From: Roseateles koreensis
GTDB taxonomy: Bacteria > Pseudomonadota > Gammaproteobacteria > Burkholderiales > Burkholderiaceae_C
Direction: 5' to 3'
NCBI RefSeq assembly: GCF_028595305.1
Contig: NZ_JAQQXS010000017.1
Coordinates: 29,510-93,509, forward strand
DNA length: 64,000 nucleotides
The notes under the pieces were generated by a model that saw only the letters and a program-made list of their open reading frames with translations, searched no databases and was not told the DNA's origin. The position numbers and the translations under genes were made by a program. Shown here piece by piece: positions 1 to 9,366 of this stretch (positions within the stretch are counted from its first letter, which is position 1; each line of letters starts with the position of its first letter).

Positions 1-549
1 TGGCGCGACCGCGACTGCCATTTTATCTTTGGCGATGTGTGCACCGCCTTGATCGTCGAGCGGGCTGATCTGGCCACTGCGCCCGAGCAATGGGAGATTT
101 TGGGGACACACTTGGCGACCCAGTTCTCCAACAATATCCGCAATAACTTTGGTTTCATGAACCGCGCCGAGGACAGCGATCCGCTGGCGCGTGACAAGAC
201 ATTCCGCCAAGAAGGCCGCAAGGTTTTCAAAGAGGTCGTGCCCATTGCTGCGGCCCACATCGAAGGCCATCTGGCCACGCTCGACCGGCAACCCTCTGAC
301 GTCAAGCGTTATTGGCTGCACCAAGCCAATTTGGGCATGAATCAGTTGGTGATCAAGAAATTGGTGGGTGGCGAAGTCGGCGCCGATCTCGCACCCTTGA
401 TCCTTGATGAATTTGCAAATACTGCTTCTGCGGGGTCCATCATCGCTTTTCACCGGCACCGCGCCGATTTGAAGGCGGGTGATTTGGGCGTTATCTGCTC
501 GTTTGGAGCGGGCTACTCGGTGGGCAGTGTGGTCGTCAAGAAGCGTTAA
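1..549 (+). CDS. beta-ketoacyl-ACP synthase III-like protein (FabH-like), 5' end missing
   Basis: The reading frame is open from base 1, so this is the C-terminal half of a gene that starts before the window. The visible part has the two late catalytic elements of the FabH-type thiolase fold: the His in WLHQAN (bases about 316-333) and the Asn in FANTASAGS (about 412-438). It also has the closing glycine-rich SFGAGYSVGSV strand. Members condense an acyl-CoA with malonyl-ACP or run related decarboxylating condensations; the catalytic Cys would lie in the missing N-terminal half. The sequence resembles the FabH-like paralogues common in Burkholderiales rather than a certain housekeeping FabH, because no fatty-acid genes (fabD, fabG, acpP) follow. 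Substrate is therefore unknown. The family call is sure; the exact role is not. Confidence 0.8.
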   Translation, partial: WRDRDCHFIFGDVCTALIVERADLATAPEQWEILGTHLATQFSNNIRNNFGFMNRAEDSDPLARDKTFRQEGRKVFKEVVPIAAAHIEGHLATLDRQPSDVKRYWLHQANLGMNQLVIKKLVGGEVGADLAPLILDEFANTASAGSIIAFHRHRADLKAGDLGVICSFGAGYSVGSVVVKKR

Positions 550-654
550 GTTGTCATGCCTGACGGATTGATTCGGCCGACGGCGATCAGGTTTGGGTCC
601 ATGATTGAGGCAGCTTGCCCTTGGGGCATTTGAGCGAATTTTCTGGGCCAGACC

Positions 655-1701
655 ATGCGTTTACTGATTCTCGGCGGGACTCAATTCGTCGGCCGCCATC
701 TTGTTGAAGCCGCACTGGCGCAGGGGCATGAGCTGACCTTGTTCAATCGGGGGCAGAGTGCGGCGGATCTGTTCGCCGACACGCCCCAGATCCACCGTCT
801 GAAAGGGGATCGCCGGGACGACTTGTCTGCCCTGCAGCACGGCGAGTGGGATGCGGTGCTTGATTGCTGTGGCTACATCCCGCGTGAGGTGGACGCAAGC
901 GCCCGTTTGCTCGCCGGGCGTGTTGGGCAGTACCTGTACATCTCCAGCGTTTCCGCATACGCCAGTTTCGCCGGGCCGAACACTGAGGCTTCGCCCCTGG
1001 GGCGGCTGGCCGACCCCTCGACGGAGGTGGTGGACGGCGCCAGTTATGGCCCCTTGAAGGCGGCTTGCGAGGCCGCCTTGCGGCAGCATTTCGCGGCTCC
1101 CTTGGTTTTGCGCCCGGGTTTAGTGGTCGGCCCACACGATCCCACCCAACGTTTCACTTATTGGCCAGCGCGCATCGCCGGCGCAGCGTCGCCCGCTCGG
1201 GCCGGTGAACCCATTCTGGTACCGGCGCCGTGCGGGGAGCCGCTGCAGTTCATTGACGCCCGAGACCTCGCCGCCTTCGCCTTGCAGGCCTTGGCGCGGG
1301 GCCTTGCGGGCACGTTCAATGTGGCTTGCACTTCGGGTCAGCCCACACGCATGGCGCTGCTGCAAGCTTGCGTGCAGGCGGCGGGGCTTAGCACTGAGCC
1401 CGAGTGGTTCTGGGCGGAGAGCCAGGCCTTGCAGGCTTTGGGCGTGGCCCCTTGGAATGATCTACCGCTGTGGCTGCCGCCGGTGAGCGAGTTTGCTCAA
1501 CTGATGCGTTGTGATAACGCGGCAGCACTACAGGAGGGCTTGCAGATTCGACCCCTGACCGAAACCGTGGGCGACACCCTACGTTGGTGGCAGGACCTGC
1601 CGGAGGCTGAGCGCGTCTTCACGCGTGCCGGCTTGACGCCGGTGCGTGAACGCGAACTGATCAAAGCCTTGCGGTCAGCCCAATGCATTCGGTGCAATTG
1701 A
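655..1701 (+). CDS. NAD-dependent epimerase/dehydratase (extended SDR family)
   Basis: A 348-residue protein with an N-terminal Rossmann dinucleotide-binding loop (LILGGTQFVGRHLVE, residues 3-17) and a downstream Arg (LFNRG) that suggests NADP-type binding. It has a YISSVSAY strand followed by the YxxxK catalytic pair (YGPLK, about residue 132). The length and architecture match the extended SDR family (sugar-nucleotide epimerases, isoflavone-reductase-like proteins). The C-terminal third, which sets the substrate, has no feature I can tie to a known sugar. It stands alone on the plus strand and converges with the PBP1A gene only 42 bases downstream, so genomic context gives no pathway. The ATG at 655 fits the start of the Rossmann strand. 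Confidence 0.8.
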   Translation: MRLLILGGTQFVGRHLVEAALAQGHELTLFNRGQSAADLFADTPQIHRLKGDRRDDLSALQHGEWDAVLDCCGYIPREVDASARLLAGRVGQYLYISSVSAYASFAGPNTEASPLGRLADPSTEVVDGASYGPLKAACEAALRQHFAAPLVLRPGLVVGPHDPTQRFTYWPARIAGAASPARAGEPILVPAPCGEPLQFIDARDLAAFALQALARGLAGTFNVACTSGQPTRMALLQACVQAAGLSTEPEWFWAESQALQALGVAPWNDLPLWLPPVSEFAQLMRCDNAAALQEGLQIRPLTETVGDTLRWWQDLPEAERVFTRAGLTPVRERELIKALRSAQCIRCN

Positions 1702-1743
1702 GCGTGGCTTTTTGATTTTTGTCTTTTGAGTTTGCCCGGCGGT

Positions 1744-4104
1744 TCAATGGCCTGAAGCGGCTGGCGAGGGCGGGGGTGAGAGCGGCGCTGCGTTCGCAGG
1801 GTTGGTCACGCCTGAGGCGCTTGCTTCGGCTGCGGAGGGTGTGCCGATGCTGCGCACGCCTGCCGTGCCGGCAAACTCCTCAAACGACCAGTCGCCGTCG
1901 ACGTAAACCAAGCCTTCTGCCGGTGGGCTGATCTCGTTGATGGGTTGGTTTTTGAGCGCCACCGTCATCAAATCAATCCAGGCGGGCAGCGCCAAGCCGC
2001 CACCAAACTCTCGGTCGCCGAGCGAGTGTGGATTGTCATAACCCACCCAGACCACGGCGGCCAGATTTTTCTGAAAACCGGCAAACCATGCGTCCACTGA
2101 ATCGTTGGTCGTGCCGGTCTTGCCGTACACATCGCCGCGGCGCAGTTGGGCTGAGGCGCGCGCTGCGGTGCCGCTGCGTGCAACTTCTTGCAGCAAGCTG
2201 CTCATCACAAAGGCGTTGCGCTCGGAGATGGCGCGCAAGTCTTCGCTGAGTGCCGGCGGCGCGGCGGTGAACAGCACGGCGCCCTTGGCATCGGTGATGC
2301 GCGTGATCAACAGGGGTTTGAGCAGATAGCCGCCGTTGGCGAAGACGCTGTAGGCACCCGCCATTTGCAAAGGTGTGACGGAGCCTGAGCCCAGCGCCAA
2401 GGTCAGGTCGTCGGGTTGCTTGTCGGCATCCAGACCAAATCGGGTGGCCCAGGCGCGGGCGCGGGCGGGGGTAACCTGCTCCATGACGCGCAGGGTTACC
2501 ATGTTTTTGGACATGGCCAAGGCACGGCGGATGGTCAAGGCACCGTCGAATTTTCCGTCGGAATTCTTGGGCTCCCAAGTGCCGAAACTCAGTGGTGCAT
2601 CGTCCACCACCGTGGCGGGGCCGATGCCTTGCTCCAGCGCTGCGGAGTAGACGATGGGCTTGAAGCTGGAGCCCGGCTGGCGCCAGGCCTGCGTCACGTG
2701 ATTGAATTTGTTGCGGTTGAAATCAAAGCCCCCCACCAGCGCCCGCAGCAGGCCCGTGCCGGGCTCGACGGCAACCAGGGCGCCTTCGGCTTCTGGCGAC
2801 TGCGTGATCACCCAGGCGCCAGCCGGCTCCGCTTTGCTGGATGCACCGCGCAGCACACGGATGATGGATCCGGGGCGAATGGCCTGGTCTACTTTCGCTT
2901 TAGGTGACAACGCCGATTGCACCGAGCGCAGGCCGTCGCCGCTGATGCTCAACTCGTCGCCATCCTGCAGCACGGCCTCGACTTTGGCGGCACTGGCACG
3001 CAGCACCACGGCGGCACGCAGGTCGTCGTTGTCGGGGTGCTGTTCAAGTGCCTGGCTGATGGCGGTGTCTTGCTCGTTTTCGTCCTGGGGCAACTCGACG
3101 AAGCCCTCGGGACCCCGATAGGGCTTGCGCCGCTCCAGTTCCATCAAGGTACGGCGCAGCCCCTTGTACGCGGCGGTTTGTTGCTCGGCAATCACGCTGG
3201 TGTGCACCTGCAGCCCCAGGGTATAGGCCTCGTCGCCGTATTGGGCGAACACCGCTTGTCGCGCCATTTCTGCTGCAAATTCGGCATGCAAGCGGGTATC
3301 TTGCGGGCTGCGAATATGCAGGGTCTCCACCTTGGCGGCGTCTTGCTCAGTCTTGCTGATGGCGCCTACGTCGGCCATGCGCTCCAGCACGATCAGTTGC
3401 CGTTTTTTTGCACGTTGAAAGTTGCTGATGGGGTTGGCGTAAGCGGGGTTTTGCGGCAGCCCGGCGAGCATAGCCGTTTCAGCAATGTCCAGATTTTTCA
3501 GCGATTTGCCGAAGTAGGCGGCAGCGGCAGCCTCGAAGCCGTAGGCCCGTTGACCCAGATAGATCTGGTTCATGTAGACCTCGAGAATCTTGTCCTTGCT
3601 GAGTTGGCGCTCAATCTTCAGGGCCAGCAACATTTCAATGAATTTACGGCTGTACAGCTTTTTCTTGGTCAGATAAAGGTCACGCGCCAATTGCTGGGTG
3701 ATGGTGGACGCACCCTGGCTGCGCGAGGCCAGCACATTGGCCACCAACGCGCGGACGATACCGGGCATGTAGATGCCGTTGTGTTCGTAGAAGTGACTGT
3801 CTTCCGTGGCGAGCAAGGCGTCTTGCATACGTTTGGGGATTGCAGCCAAGGGCAGGTATTGCCGGCGCTCGGCGCCGAATTCACCCATCAACTGGCCGTC
3901 TGCAGTGAAGACCCGCAGTGGTTGCTTGGGCTGGTAGTCGGTCAAATTGTCCAGGTCAGGCAGCGTGGGGTAGATCAGCGCTGCGGCGATGGCCAGCAAG
4001 AGGAGCAAGAGGCCTAAGGCCCCGCCGATCACCATCAACACACGGGGCAGCGCCATGCCGATTTGAGGCCGGGCACCGGCACGCGGAAACTTCAAGCAAG
4101 TCAT
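1744..4104 (-). CDS. mrcA: penicillin-binding protein 1A, bifunctional peptidoglycan synthase
   Basis: Class A PBP of about 786 residues that polymerises lipid II and cross-links the glycan in the periplasm. It has a short cytoplasmic tail and one membrane anchor (about residues 20-46). The GT51 glycosyltransferase domain follows, with the catalytic Glu in TEDSHFYEH (about 102) and the STITQQLARDLYL and KILEVYMNQIYLG motifs. A linker/OB-like segment leads to the transpeptidase with SxxK (SSFK, about 480), SxN (SKN) and KTG (KTGTTND). All catalytic boxes are intact. The frame also allows a TTG one codon upstream; I prefer the ATG at 4104. The C-terminus is a Ser/Pro/Ala-rich tail of about 50 residues. 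It is divergent from sbcB with an 87-base gap that must hold both promoters. Confidence 0.93.
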   Translation of the reverse strand: MTCLKFPRAGARPQIGMALPRVLMVIGGALGLLLLLLAIAAALIYPTLPDLDNLTDYQPKQPLRVFTADGQLMGEFGAERRQYLPLAAIPKRMQDALLATEDSHFYEHNGIYMPGIVRALVANVLASRSQGASTITQQLARDLYLTKKKLYSRKFIEMLLALKIERQLSKDKILEVYMNQIYLGQRAYGFEAAAAAYFGKSLKNLDIAETAMLAGLPQNPAYANPISNFQRAKKRQLIVLERMADVGAISKTEQDAAKVETLHIRSPQDTRLHAEFAAEMARQAVFAQYGDEAYTLGLQVHTSVIAEQQTAAYKGLRRTLMELERRKPYRGPEGFVELPQDENEQDTAISQALEQHPDNDDLRAAVVLRASAAKVEAVLQDGDELSISGDGLRSVQSALSPKAKVDQAIRPGSIIRVLRGASSKAEPAGAWVITQSPEAEGALVAVEPGTGLLRALVGGFDFNRNKFNHVTQAWRQPGSSFKPIVYSAALEQGIGPATVVDDAPLSFGTWEPKNSDGKFDGALTIRRALAMSKNMVTLRVMEQVTPARARAWATRFGLDADKQPDDLTLALGSGSVTPLQMAGAYSVFANGGYLLKPLLITRITDAKGAVLFTAAPPALSEDLRAISERNAFVMSSLLQEVARSGTAARASAQLRRGDVYGKTGTTNDSVDAWFAGFQKNLAAVVWVGYDNPHSLGDREFGGGLALPAWIDLMTVALKNQPINEISPPAEGLVYVDGDWSFEEFAGTAGVRSIGTPSAAEASASGVTNPANAAPLSPPPSPAASGH

Positions 4105-4191
4105 CAATCAAGCACACCGCCGTTGAACGAGGCCTGATTATCCCGGGTTTGCGGCGGGCTCTGCCGTGCCGGATGCGTTATCGTAGCCGCC

Positions 4192-5634
4192 ATGCATGAG
4201 ATGACTTTTTACTGGCACGATTACGAAACTTTTGGCCGCGTTCCGCGCCGCGATCGCCCGGCTCAGTTCGCGGGTTTGCGCACCGACGCCGAATTGAACG
4301 AAATCGGTGATCCCTTGATGATCTACTGCCAGCCGGCCCCCGATTTTCTGCCCGACCCGGAGGCCTGCCTGCTCACGGGCATCTTGCCACAAACTTGCCT
4401 CCACGAGGGCTTGCCCGAGCATGAGTTTGCTGCGGCCATCGAGGCCGAATTGTCACGCCCTGGTACGGTGGGTCTGGGCTACAACAGCATTCGTTTTGAC
4501 GATGAGGTGACGCGTTACTTGCTGTGGCGCAATCTGCGTGAACCCTATGCGCGGGAGTGGCAGAACAACTGCGGACGTTGGGACCTGCTGGACGTTGTGC
4601 GGTGTGCTTACGCTTTGCGGCCCGAGGGCATTCAGTGGCCCACGCATGAAGACGGGCGCCCGTCCTTCAAGCTGGAGCATCTCACCCAGGCCAATGGCTT
4701 GGTGCACGATGCTGCGCATGACGCCTTGTCCGACGTTCGCGCCACCATCGCGCTGGCCCGCCTGATCAAGGCGGCCCAGCCCAAGCTTTTTGAGTTTTGC
4801 CTGAAGTTGCGCAAGAAAGAGGCCGTTTGGGCGGAAATCGGTGTGGGGCGACCCTTTCTGCACATCTCTGGCATGTACGGGGTGGAGAAGGGCTGTTTGG
4901 CGTTGGTGTGGCCTTTGGCTCCCCATCCCAGCAATAAGAACGAGTTGGTCGTGTGGGACTTGGCGCATGACCCGTCGGAATTGTTGACGCTGGGCGCGCA
5001 GGAAATCCGTGCCCGCATGTTCACCAAACAAGCCGATTTGCCTGAAGGGATCGAGCGCCTGCCCATCAAGACCATCCATGTCAACAAGTCGCCGGTTGTC
5101 ATCGGCAATCTCAAAACACTGACACCCGAGGTGGCGCAGCGCTGGGGTCACGATCTCGCGCAGAGCTTGAAGCACGCCGCCTTGTTGGCGGAAAAGGGGC
5201 ATTTGCTCGACGGTCTTTGGGCGCCTGTGTTCAAACGCGAGTCCACTGGCGAGGCCGTGGACGTGGATGAGGATTTGTATGGCGGTTTTGTCGGCCCAGA
5301 CGATCGTCGAAGCATGCAACGCCTGCTAACCCTAAGCCCCGAACAAATGGCGCAGCGTGCCGAAGAAGGCAAACTGGTGTTCAACGACCCTCGCTTGGAG
5401 GAGTTGGTGTTTCGCTTTCGGGCCCGTAACTTTCCGGCCAGTTTGAGCGAGAGCGATCAAGCACGCTGGCAAGCTCATCGGAGCCACCGATTGGAGAGCG
5501 GCGATGGTGGCTTCCCGAGCTTGGCGACGTTTTTTGAGCACATCGACCAACTCAGCGAGCAGGCGGACGAGCGGGGCGAAGCGATATTGGGTGCGCTTTA
5601 CGACTACGCGGAGCAAATTGCCCCGATTGATTGA
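4192..5634 (+). CDS. sbcB: exodeoxyribonuclease I (3'-5' ssDNA exonuclease)
   Basis: A 480-residue DEDDh exonuclease. Exo I motif: YWHDYETFG near the N-terminus, supplying the two metal-binding acidic residues. Exo II: GLGYNSIRFDDE. Exo III: the HDALSDVRAT block with the general-base His and last Asp (about residues 176-185). Length and the C-terminal SH3-like and helical regions fit E. coli ExoI (475 residues). It degrades single-stranded DNA 3' to 5', processes recombination intermediates and acts with SSB. An in-frame ATG at 4201 is an alternative start three codons later. The gene stands alone; a 139-base gap separates it from the next gene. Confidence 0.93.
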   Translation: MHEMTFYWHDYETFGRVPRRDRPAQFAGLRTDAELNEIGDPLMIYCQPAPDFLPDPEACLLTGILPQTCLHEGLPEHEFAAAIEAELSRPGTVGLGYNSIRFDDEVTRYLLWRNLREPYAREWQNNCGRWDLLDVVRCAYALRPEGIQWPTHEDGRPSFKLEHLTQANGLVHDAAHDALSDVRATIALARLIKAAQPKLFEFCLKLRKKEAVWAEIGVGRPFLHISGMYGVEKGCLALVWPLAPHPSNKNELVVWDLAHDPSELLTLGAQEIRARMFTKQADLPEGIERLPIKTIHVNKSPVVIGNLKTLTPEVAQRWGHDLAQSLKHAALLAEKGHLLDGLWAPVFKRESTGEAVDVDEDLYGGFVGPDDRRSMQRLLTLSPEQMAQRAEEGKLVFNDPRLEELVFRFRARNFPASLSESDQARWQAHRSHRLESGDGGFPSLATFFEHIDQLSEQADERGEAILGALYDYAEQIAPID

Positions 5635-5773
5635 ACGATTGAACGGTTTGAGCTCATGAACTCAGAGTAAGTGCCGAAATGCCTGTAAATCGAGGAGTTG
5701 TTCCGGGTTTCTTTTGAAGCCAAATCGCGGTACACCTACGGTTTCACGCCGTTGATCGTGCCAAGGAGTATTG

Positions 5774-6709
5774 ATGACAACGAAACCAGATGCCAGCGGA
5801 ACGGCCGATGTACTTGCCGCGCGCATGAATGCCCTGATGGTGCGCGCGCCTCTTGCCGTAGGCTTTGTCAAGAATGGGCATTTTGAGACGGTGAGTGAAC
5901 AGTTCAATCAACTGTTCGGGCACGGTGACGACACGGACTTGTCCGGGCAGTCCGTCCGCAGCGTCTATGTGTCCGATGGCGCGCAAACTGCGGTCATGCA
6001 GCGCATGGGCACCGCCTTTGGTGGCGGGCACCCTTTTGATGAAGAGATTGAGTACGTGCGCTGCGATGGCAGCCGGTTTTGGGGTCGTTTGCAGGCCACA
6101 CCACTGGCCTGGGACTCGCCGGCTGGAGAAGTGCTGTGGATTGTGGACGATGTGACGGCAGCCCGGCAATTGCGTCTGCAGCCCACCTGGACGGCCAAAC
6201 ATGACGCTTTGACCGAGTTGGCGAATCGCCGCGAATTTGAGCGCCGCCTGAGCGAGCACGTGGGCAGTGCCCGCAAAACGCCGGTGTCGGTGCTGTGGAT
6301 TGATGTCGACCGATTCACTGAAATTGTGTCGAGCATGGGCCCCGAGGTGGGCGATCATTTTCTCTACGGCTTGGGCCAACTCTTGTTGACCAAAGTGCGC
6401 GCCTCCGACTTTGTGGCGCGTTTGGAGGACGACCATTTCGCCGTTTTGCTGCCCAATTGTGATCAGCATTACGCCCAGATCGTGGCCGAAAAAATCAGAT
6501 CAGGAGTAGCCAACTACCGCCTGCGCTGGGGTTTGCATCGCACGCGGGTCAAAGCCTGCCTGGGCGTGGTTCAGGTTCAAGGCACACTTGAAACGGTGGA
6601 TGCCGTTCTCGGGGCGGCAGCGCTGGCTTGCACCGAAGCCAAAGCGGCCGGCGGCGACAGCGTGCGGGTGTTTGTTTCGGCGGGCGGCTTTGAGGAGCTT
6701 GCCGGTTGA
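5774..6709 (+). CDS. PAS domain protein with degenerate GGDEF domain
   Basis: About 311 residues. A PAS-like sensor (about 25-135, including GVVEEIEYV-type strands and a C-terminal IVDDVTAARQL segment) precedes a GGDEF fold (about 145-300) that starts with the typical DALTELANRREFERRL. The active-site loop that should read GGDEF reads EDDHF (RLEDDHFAVLLPN). The substrate loop has IVSSMGPEVGD where IND-GHxxGD is expected. Both the nucleotide-binding Asn and the catalytic Glu are therefore replaced, and diguanylate cyclase activity is unlikely. Degenerate GGDEF proteins often act as GTP or c-di-GMP sensors or binding partners; that role is inference. The start ATG at 5774 has AAGGAG six bases upstream; a TTG directly before it (5771) is the alternative. 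Confidence 0.75.
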   Translation: MTTKPDASGTADVLAARMNALMVRAPLAVGFVKNGHFETVSEQFNQLFGHGDDTDLSGQSVRSVYVSDGAQTAVMQRMGTAFGGGHPFDEEIEYVRCDGSRFWGRLQATPLAWDSPAGEVLWIVDDVTAARQLRLQPTWTAKHDALTELANRREFERRLSEHVGSARKTPVSVLWIDVDRFTEIVSSMGPEVGDHFLYGLGQLLLTKVRASDFVARLEDDHFAVLLPNCDQHYAQIVAEKIRSGVANYRLRWGLHRTRVKACLGVVQVQGTLETVDAVLGAAALACTEAKAAGGDSVRVFVSAGGFEELAG

Positions 6710-6836
6710 TCGCCCCCGCCACGGTGCAGTTTTTTGGCGGTTTTTGAGAATTGGCAGGAATTTCGTATTCTTTTCTAAAGTTCTCTCAAGATTGGCCGAT
6801 GAGTCGATGGCTAACCCTGCAGTACGGAGCACCATC

Positions 6837-7148
6837 ATGACTATCGGTCTGTCCACCGCCTATGCTGGCGTCTCGTCGGCCAATGAACGCTTGCGTGCTT
6901 CAGCGCAGGGTGCGGCGGCTGCGTCCGCCAGCGCCAGTTCTGCCGATACGCAACGCCAGCAACTGCAAGCCCAGGTCAGCCAAGCCGATGCGGCGCGCGC
7001 CAAACTGCTCCAAACTGCCGCCGTGGGCCAAACCAATGAGCCCGTGGATGCCAGTCGCAAGGCCGACACGTACGCCTTTGTCGCCAACCTTCGCGTGCTG
7101 CAAACGCAATTGGACGCGAGTGGTGTGATGCTGAATATCAAGGCCTGA
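6837..7148 (+). CDS. short protein resembling flagellar rod/hook N- and C-termini
   Basis: A 103-residue protein. The N-terminus (MTIGLSTAYAGVSSANERL) resembles the amphipathic helix that opens FlgB/FlgC/FlgG-type axial proteins. The C-terminus (VDASRKADTYAFVANLRVL, then LNIKA) resembles their closing helix. The centre is a low-complexity Ala/Ser/Gln stretch instead of the usual D1/D2 domains. This is a general similarity I recognise by eye, not a family assignment. I chose the ATG at 6837, with CGGAG nearby, because the longer open frame upstream (from 6588) overlaps the previous gene and lacks family-like sequence. No flagellar genes lie nearby. Function unknown. Confidence 0.6.
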   Translation: MTIGLSTAYAGVSSANERLRASAQGAAAASASASSADTQRQQLQAQVSQADAARAKLLQTAAVGQTNEPVDASRKADTYAFVANLRVLQTQLDASGVMLNIKA

Positions 7149-7268
7149 GCCCCCACTTACTTCTCTGTAGGGTTGACCGATCCCTATCCGCTAACAACAC
7201 GAGTTAGGTGTTGTAGACGCGTCTTGCCCTCGCATAGACTGACAGCTTCTCTTTTTTGGGGGGTCGTC

Positions 7269-9077
7269 ATGTTGAAGAGAAGTTTTTTGGCAACCGCCGT
7301 GACCGTGGCACTTGCCGGGTTGAATGGCGTGGCGCATGCGCACGGTATGGGTGAGGTCCCGGCTGATTCGCAGGGGCATATCACCGTATTCGTGGCCAAG
7401 AAAATCGTCACGATGGACCCAACGCGCCCGGTGGCAACCGCAGTTGCTGTGCGCGACGGCAAAGTCTTGAGCGTCGGTTCGCTGAAAGACCTCGCCCCCT
7501 GGCTCAAAGACAAAAAATTTACCGTGGACGAACAGTTCAAGGACAAGGTGTTGATGCCTGGACTGATTGATCCGCACATGCACCCCATGCTGGGCGCGAT
7601 CAGTTTTGAGGCGTTCTGGATCACGCCTGAAGCGTGGGATGTCATGGGCCGCAAGACACCCGCCACCACGACGCCTGAAACCTATATGAAGGCGCTGAAG
7701 GCCGCCTTTGCTGCGCAGGGCACGAAAGACCCCATTTTCATGACCTGGGGCTACAGCGCAGATTTTCACGGTGAAATGTCTACCGCAGTGCTGGACACGG
7801 TGTCAAAGACGCAGCCCATCATGGTGATGCAGCGCTCCTTGCACGAGGTGTTTTTCAATACCGCGGCCATGGAGTACCTGAAGAAAAAGGGTTTTGATGC
7901 GACCAAAGTTCAGGGCCATCCACAGGTTGATCTGGTCAAGGGTCATTTTTGGGAAGACGGCATGTTCAGCATCGTGCTGCCCTATATCGCCGACTACATT
8001 TTGGCGCCCGCCCGGGTCGACAAGGGGTATGCGCGAACCCGCGACTACCTCACCTATAACGGCGTCACCACGGTGGGTGACATGGCGACCGGTTCCACCA
8101 ATTGGGATCTGGAAATTGCTGCACTCAAACGCACCTTTGAAAAGGACGATTCGCCGGTGCGTGTGCGTTTGACGCCTGATGTTTACAAGCTCAGTGCAGC
8201 GATGAAGGGCGGGGCGGATGAAGTCCTCGACATGGTGTCCAAGCTGGCGACCAAGAACAGCCGACATCTGGTGTTCAACAATGGCATCAAATTGTTTGCT
8301 GACGGCGCCATGTTCTCCCAGGCGATGCAGATTTCAGAGCCGGGCTATATCGACGGGCATGCAGGACAGTGGATCATTCAGCCCGCACCCTTTGAGGAAT
8401 ACGCGCGGCGCTATTGGAATGCGGGCTACCAAATTCACGTTCACACCAATGGCGATGGCGGCGCAAAGCTGGTGTTGGACACGCTGGAAAAATTGGAGAA
8501 CGAGAAGCCCCGCGTCGACCATCGATTCACCGTTGAGCATTACGGTTATGCGAATGACGGTACCTCGCGACGAATCGCCAAACTGGGCGCGCAAGTGTCG
8601 GCCAATCCGTTCTACTTGTATGACCTCGGGGACATCTACGCGCAAAGTGGGCTCGGGGTGGACCGGGCTTCTCGGATCGCGCCTTTGGGCGGCTTGGTAC
8701 GGCGTGATGTTCCGGTGTCCTTGCACTCGGATTTCCCCATGGCTCCGGCCAATCCCTTGTACCTTGCCTGGTGCACCGCCAGCCGCGAAACCACGTCTGG
8801 CAAGGTGTTTGCCCCCACAGAGCGCCTGACCGTTGACCAGGCCATTCGGGGTGTCACCATTGATGCTGCTTATGTGCTGCACATGGAAGACAAGCTGGGC
8901 AGCATTGAAGCCGGCAAGACGGCTGACTTCGCGGTACTGGACAAAGATCCCTATGAGGTGGGCGTCAAGGGCCTGCGCAGCATCAAGGTTTGGGGAACGG
9001 TCTTCGAAGGACAGGCCTTCCAAGCCAAGCCGGCGGAGAGCTCAACGGAAAAAACGCTCAAGTCAATCAATCGTTGA
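7269..9077 (+). CDS. exported amidohydrolase (amidohydrolase 3 / YtcJ-like)
   Basis: About 602 residues starting with a clear signal peptide (MLKRSFLATAVTVALAGLNG, then VAHAHG with a cleavable AxA site). The mature protein is a metal-dependent amidohydrolase: a beta-sandwich edge (VFVAKKIVTMDP), the HxH metal motif in DPHMHPM, a later His pair in YQIHVHTNGDG, an HYGYAND block, and the metal Asp in LHSDFPMAP. It closes with the typical ADFAVLDKDPYEV strand. Family members hydrolyse amide or cyclic amide bonds, but substrates of this subgroup are mostly unknown. The protein is predicted periplasmic, which is less common in the superfamily. The start at 7269 places the signal peptide at the N-terminus; an upstream in-frame start (7173) would bury it. 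Confidence 0.8.
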   Translation: MLKRSFLATAVTVALAGLNGVAHAHGMGEVPADSQGHITVFVAKKIVTMDPTRPVATAVAVRDGKVLSVGSLKDLAPWLKDKKFTVDEQFKDKVLMPGLIDPHMHPMLGAISFEAFWITPEAWDVMGRKTPATTTPETYMKALKAAFAAQGTKDPIFMTWGYSADFHGEMSTAVLDTVSKTQPIMVMQRSLHEVFFNTAAMEYLKKKGFDATKVQGHPQVDLVKGHFWEDGMFSIVLPYIADYILAPARVDKGYARTRDYLTYNGVTTVGDMATGSTNWDLEIAALKRTFEKDDSPVRVRLTPDVYKLSAAMKGGADEVLDMVSKLATKNSRHLVFNNGIKLFADGAMFSQAMQISEPGYIDGHAGQWIIQPAPFEEYARRYWNAGYQIHVHTNGDGGAKLVLDTLEKLENEKPRVDHRFTVEHYGYANDGTSRRIAKLGAQVSANPFYLYDLGDIYAQSGLGVDRASRIAPLGGLVRRDVPVSLHSDFPMAPANPLYLAWCTASRETTSGKVFAPTERLTVDQAIRGVTIDAAYVLHMEDKLGSIEAGKTADFAVLDKDPYEVGVKGLRSIKVWGTVFEGQAFQAKPAESSTEKTLKSINR

Positions 9078-9270
9078 TACTCATAATTTAATGTTTTGAG
9101 GTCCGAATGGTGAAGAGATCACTTATCTGTTGTGCAGTACTTATTTCTGCGATGGGTATTTCGATGGAATAAGTACTTGATTCAAATAGGGGTGGTCATA
9201 GCAAATCGCCGAAAAATGGGATTTGATGTCGAACTCGGGGTCGAAGTTTAGTGGGTGGCCTTTGAACAAA

Positions 9271-9300
9271 AAAATGCGGGCCGCAAGGGGCCCGCATTTT
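9271..9300. terminator. bidirectional hairpin between amidohydrolase and acnB
   Basis: Perfect 12-bp inverted repeat: arms 9271-9282 (AAAATGCGGGCC) and 9289-9300 (GGCCCGCATTTT) with a 6-base loop. The A/T ends give a U-run in either direction, so it could end the amidohydrolase transcript (plus) and acnB read-through (minus). The stretch 9078-9270 before it shows no gene. Confidence 0.8.
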
Positions 9301-9327
9301 GTTCGTCAACATACAGCAAATGCCATG

Positions 9328-9360
9328 GCCTCAGGAACCGGCGTGCCGGTTCTTGAGGCC
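9328..9360 (-). terminator. long hairpin directly downstream of acnB
   Basis: Inverted repeat GGCCTCAGGAACCGGC / GCCGGTTCTTGAGGCC (one mismatch) ending seven bases past the acnB stop codon. It lacks a strong T-run of its own, but the second hairpin at 9271-9300 follows. It may act as a transcript-end stabilising structure. Confidence 0.6.
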
Positions 9361-9366
9361 AATTGA

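Noticed and set aside
5774..6709. Active diguanylate cyclase
   Set aside because: The GGDEF loop is EDDHF and the nucleotide-binding loop is also altered.
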